A stretch of 14,026 nt of DNA from Leptofilum sp050292445 (lineage in GTDB: Bacteria > Chloroflexota > Anaerolineae > Promineifilales > Promineifilaceae), in assembly GCA_050292445.1 (NCBI GenBank), contig JBNKLQ010000159.1, positions 1-14,026 of the forward strand, written 5' to 3'. A program made the translations under genes and the position numbers. The notes below the pieces were generated by a model. That model was not told where the DNA came from and ran no database searches. It worked only from the letters and a program-made list of their open reading frames with translations. Positions 11,928-14,026 of this stretch are shown one piece after another. Position 1 is the stretch's first letter. Each line of letters begins with the position of its first letter.

Positions 11928-14026
11928 ATGACAAACCAACCACCCGAGCAAAATAACTTGAACGACCGACTGGCGGGGCTTTCCCCGGCCAAGCGGGCGC
12001 TGCTGGAAATGAAACTGAAACAAAAACAGGCACAGGCCGCGCCGCAGGGCGTTACGCGTCGTGAAGCTTCAGCTGCTGCACCACTTTCTTACGCTCAGCA
12101 GCGGCTCTGGTTTTTGGAAGAGCTGGAACCGGGTAGCCCGGCATACCACATCCCGGCCATTTTTGATTTGGCAGGTGAATTGGACGTAGCTGCTCTGACC
12201 GCTAGCCTGGACGAAATTGTGCAGCGGCATGAGGCGTTGCGCACCACGTTTACGGCCGTAAACGGCCAACCCTCCCAGCAAATCGTGGACGATGCGACAA
12301 TCACCGTCCCTGTGGAAGATTTACAAAGTATGCCCGCCGCCCGGCGCGACAGTGAAATGGCCCGATTGACCGCTGTGGAAACAAGACGGCCGTTTGATCT
12401 CACCACTGGTCCCCTGCTGCGCGCTTGCCTGCTCAAGCTGGCTCCCAACAAACACCGACTCATACTCACCATGCACCACATCGCCTCCGATGGCTGGTCG
12501 CGTGGCGTGTTGCTGCATGAGCTGTCGCTGTTGTACAAAGATTTTTTGAATGGCGAACGGCCGTCGCTGGATCCGCTGCCGATCCAATATGCGGACTTTG
12601 CCGTCTGGCAGCGGGAGCATCTAGCAGGAGAACGGCTTGAAAAGCAGCTCTATTATTGGAAAAATCAACTGGATGGTGCGCCACCCCGCCTAGAACTGCC
12701 CACCGATTTTCCGCGACCGGCCGTGCAAGAATATCGTGGCAACCATTTGCCGGTGGAAATTGACCAAACCCTGTACGAAGAATTGAAGCGCGTCAGCCAG
12801 AAGGCAGGCACGACGCTGTTCATGACCCTGCTGGCTGCCTTCAACGTGCTGCTCTACCGCTACAGCCGCCAGGAATATATCGTCGTAGGCTCACCCATTG
12901 CCAACCGCACCCGCGCCGAAATCGAGGGGCTGATTGGCTTTTTTGTCAATACATTGGCTTTGCGCACCGATTTGGCAGGTAATCCCACCTTTTCGGAGCT
13001 GGTGGCCCAGGTTAAAAACACCACGCTGGACGCTTACGATCACCAGGATTTGCCCTTCGAGAAGCTGGTGGAAGAACTCCAGCCGGAGCGTGCCCTCAGC
13101 TACAATCCGATTTTCCAGGTGATGTTTGTGCTGCACAATGCCACCGGCGCGTCAGCGCAAATGCCTGGCCTCACGGTGACGTCGCTGGACGTGGATACCG
13201 GTACTTCCAAATTTGATCTGGCCTTGTCTTTGGCCGAAGAGGCAGACTGCCTGACAGGTTATCTTGAATACAACGTCGACCTGTTTGCCGAGGAAACAAT
13301 GCGCCGTTTTTGGCACCATTTCCGTGTGTTGCTGGGCAGCATTGTTCAAGACCCATCCCGGCCAATTGGTACTTTGCCGTTGATGGATGAGGATGAGCAG
13401 AAGCAAGTCGTGGTGGATTGGAATGAACGGACGGCCGTTTACCCCCAACTCCCCATCCACCAACGCTTTGAACAGCAAGCTGCCCAAACGCCAACTGCCA
13501 TCGCTGCTGAATTCCCCAGCCAAAACGTGACCTATGCCGAGCTGAACCGGCGCGCCAACCAGCTGGCCCACACCCTGCAAAAAGAAGGCGTCGGCCCAGA
13601 TGTGAAGGTAGCGCTTTCCGTGGAGCGCTCGCTGGAGATGCTGGTGGGGCTGTTGGGCATCCTTAAGGCGGGCGGGGCGTATGTGCCGCTCGATCCAACC
13701 TATCCGCAGGAGCGGCTGGCTTACATGCTGGCCGATTCCGGCGCACAAGTGCTGCTGACCCAAACCAGCCTGCTGCCCGCCATGCCAGAACATCAAGCCA
13801 CTGTGATCTGCCTGGACCGTGATTGGCAAACGATCGCCCAGGAAAGCGAAGAAAATCCGACGAGCGACGTCGCACTAGATGACTTGATTTACATCATTTA
13901 CACCTCTGGCTCGACGGGCAAGCCGAAGGGCGTGGCCCTGAAGCAGCGGGCGATTGCTAATTTGCTGGCCTGGCAATTGCAAAATAGCAATTGCAGCGTG
14001 GACGATAAGACATTGCAATTCACCAC
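11928..14026 (+). CDS. Non-ribosomal peptide synthetase 2 (C-A..., partial at right edge)
   Basis: The first 699 codons of an NRPS that continues past the window. Residues about 10-35 (LNDRLAGLSPAKRALLEMKLK) form an amphipathic helix of the kind found at the N-terminus of receiving NRPS subunits, and probably dock with the acidic tail of NRPS 1. The C domain (about 50-490) is complete and canonical: LSYAQQRLWFLEEL (53-66), RHEALRTTF, catalytic MHHIASDGWS (182-191), GFFVNTLALR and HQDLPFEKLVEEL. An LCL-type domain is likely, given NRPS 1's PCP2 as donor. The A domain begins near 510 (QRFEQQAAQTP) and reaches A3 YIIYTSGSTGKPKG (655-668). The specificity-determining region lies beyond the edge, so its substrate cannot be read. 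The ATG at 11928 has AAGG (11917-11920) 7 bases upstream. Four ACGGCCGT copies are present (two read TAV, two read RP). Confidence 0.93.
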   Translation, partial: MTNQPPEQNNLNDRLAGLSPAKRALLEMKLKQKQAQAAPQGVTRREASAAAPLSYAQQRLWFLEELEPGSPAYHIPAIFDLAGELDVAALTASLDEIVQRHEALRTTFTAVNGQPSQQIVDDATITVPVEDLQSMPAARRDSEMARLTAVETRRPFDLTTGPLLRACLLKLAPNKHRLILTMHHIASDGWSRGVLLHELSLLYKDFLNGERPSLDPLPIQYADFAVWQREHLAGERLEKQLYYWKNQLDGAPPRLELPTDFPRPAVQEYRGNHLPVEIDQTLYEELKRVSQKAGTTLFMTLLAAFNVLLYRYSRQEYIVVGSPIANRTRAEIEGLIGFFVNTLALRTDLAGNPTFSELVAQVKNTTLDAYDHQDLPFEKLVEELQPERALSYNPIFQVMFVLHNATGASAQMPGLTVTSLDVDTGTSKFDLALSLAEEADCLTGYLEYNVDLFAEETMRRFWHHFRVLLGSIVQDPSRPIGTLPLMDEDEQKQVVVDWNERTAVYPQLPIHQRFEQQAAQTPTAIAAEFPSQNVTYAELNRRANQLAHTLQKEGVGPDVKVALSVERSLEMLVGLLGILKAGGAYVPLDPTYPQERLAYMLADSGAQVLLTQTSLLPAMPEHQATVICLDRDWQTIAQESEENPTSDVALDDLIYIIYTSGSTGKPKGVALKQRAIANLLAWQLQNSNCSVDDKTLQFT

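Larger units (their letters stand above)
551..13438. repeat. Highly iterated palindrome ACGGCCGT, 24 copies
   Basis: Perfect copies start at 551, 1146, 1680, 1704, 2147, 2908, 4002, 6046, 6250, 6466, 6650, 7670, 7895, 8524, 8756, 9849, 10498, 10879, 11509, 11752, 12252, 12386, 12557 and 13431. A further 12 CGGCCG cores have one or both flanking bases different (for example near 1450, 1603, 2296, 3256, 3763, 4564, 5077, 5581, 8104, 8112, 9199 and 12719). In the two NRPS genes the octamer is read as TAV (10 times), xGR (4) and RP (3), so no single peptide explains it. One copy is intergenic (4002). pyrF and hutH have none. Confidence 0.9.

Overview
The window looks like a stretch of a Chloroflexota genome, probably Anaerolineae-like. 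This rests on moderate G+C, a type-2 pyrF, a bactofilin/coiled-coil protein, a histidine ammonia-lyase of the kind also found in Bacteroidota, and several families of short dispersed palindromic repeats. The lineage is an inference and no marker gene settles it.

Left part (1-3914), housekeeping and cell structure. The minus strand carries the 5' portion of an S-methyl-5'-thioadenosine phosphorylase gene (1-691, cut by the window edge) and, upstream of it, a 598-aa protein with a bactofilin-like N-terminus and a very long coiled coil (794-2590). A good sigma70-type promoter (2710-2738) then reads rightward into a small single-pass membrane protein (2848-3066) and pyrF (3105-3914). pyrF may also have its own leaderless promoter.

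Middle (3915-4412). This is a 498-base gap with no convincing gene. It holds two inverted-repeat structures.

Right part (4413-14026), a biosynthetic locus. A hutH-type MIO ammonia-lyase (4413-5942) is followed 85 bases later by a 1943-aa NRPS (6028-11859) and then by the first 699 codons of a second NRPS (11928 to the right edge), all on the plus strand. NRPS 1 reads as vestigial C - A1 - PCP1 - C* - A2 - PCP2 - acidic tail. C* has HEITLDL in place of HHxxxDG. A2 has lost the amino-group-binding Asp235 and its pocket resembles the published beta-alanine code. NRPS 2 starts with a docking-like helix, a canonical C domain and an A domain. A MIO enzyme next to an A domain that appears not to take an alpha-amino acid suggests a non-proteinogenic building block, for example a beta-amino acid or an ammonia-lyase product. 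No substrate or product is assigned.

The strongest pattern outside the genes is at the DNA level. The palindrome ACGGCCGT occurs 24 times in 14 kb, where base composition predicts about 0.3. It appears in all three reading frames, on both strands' genes and in one spacer, much like the cyanobacterial HIP1 element. Two other, larger palindromic repeats have inserted in frame, one into each A domain of NRPS 1. A third type lies between the two NRPS genes.
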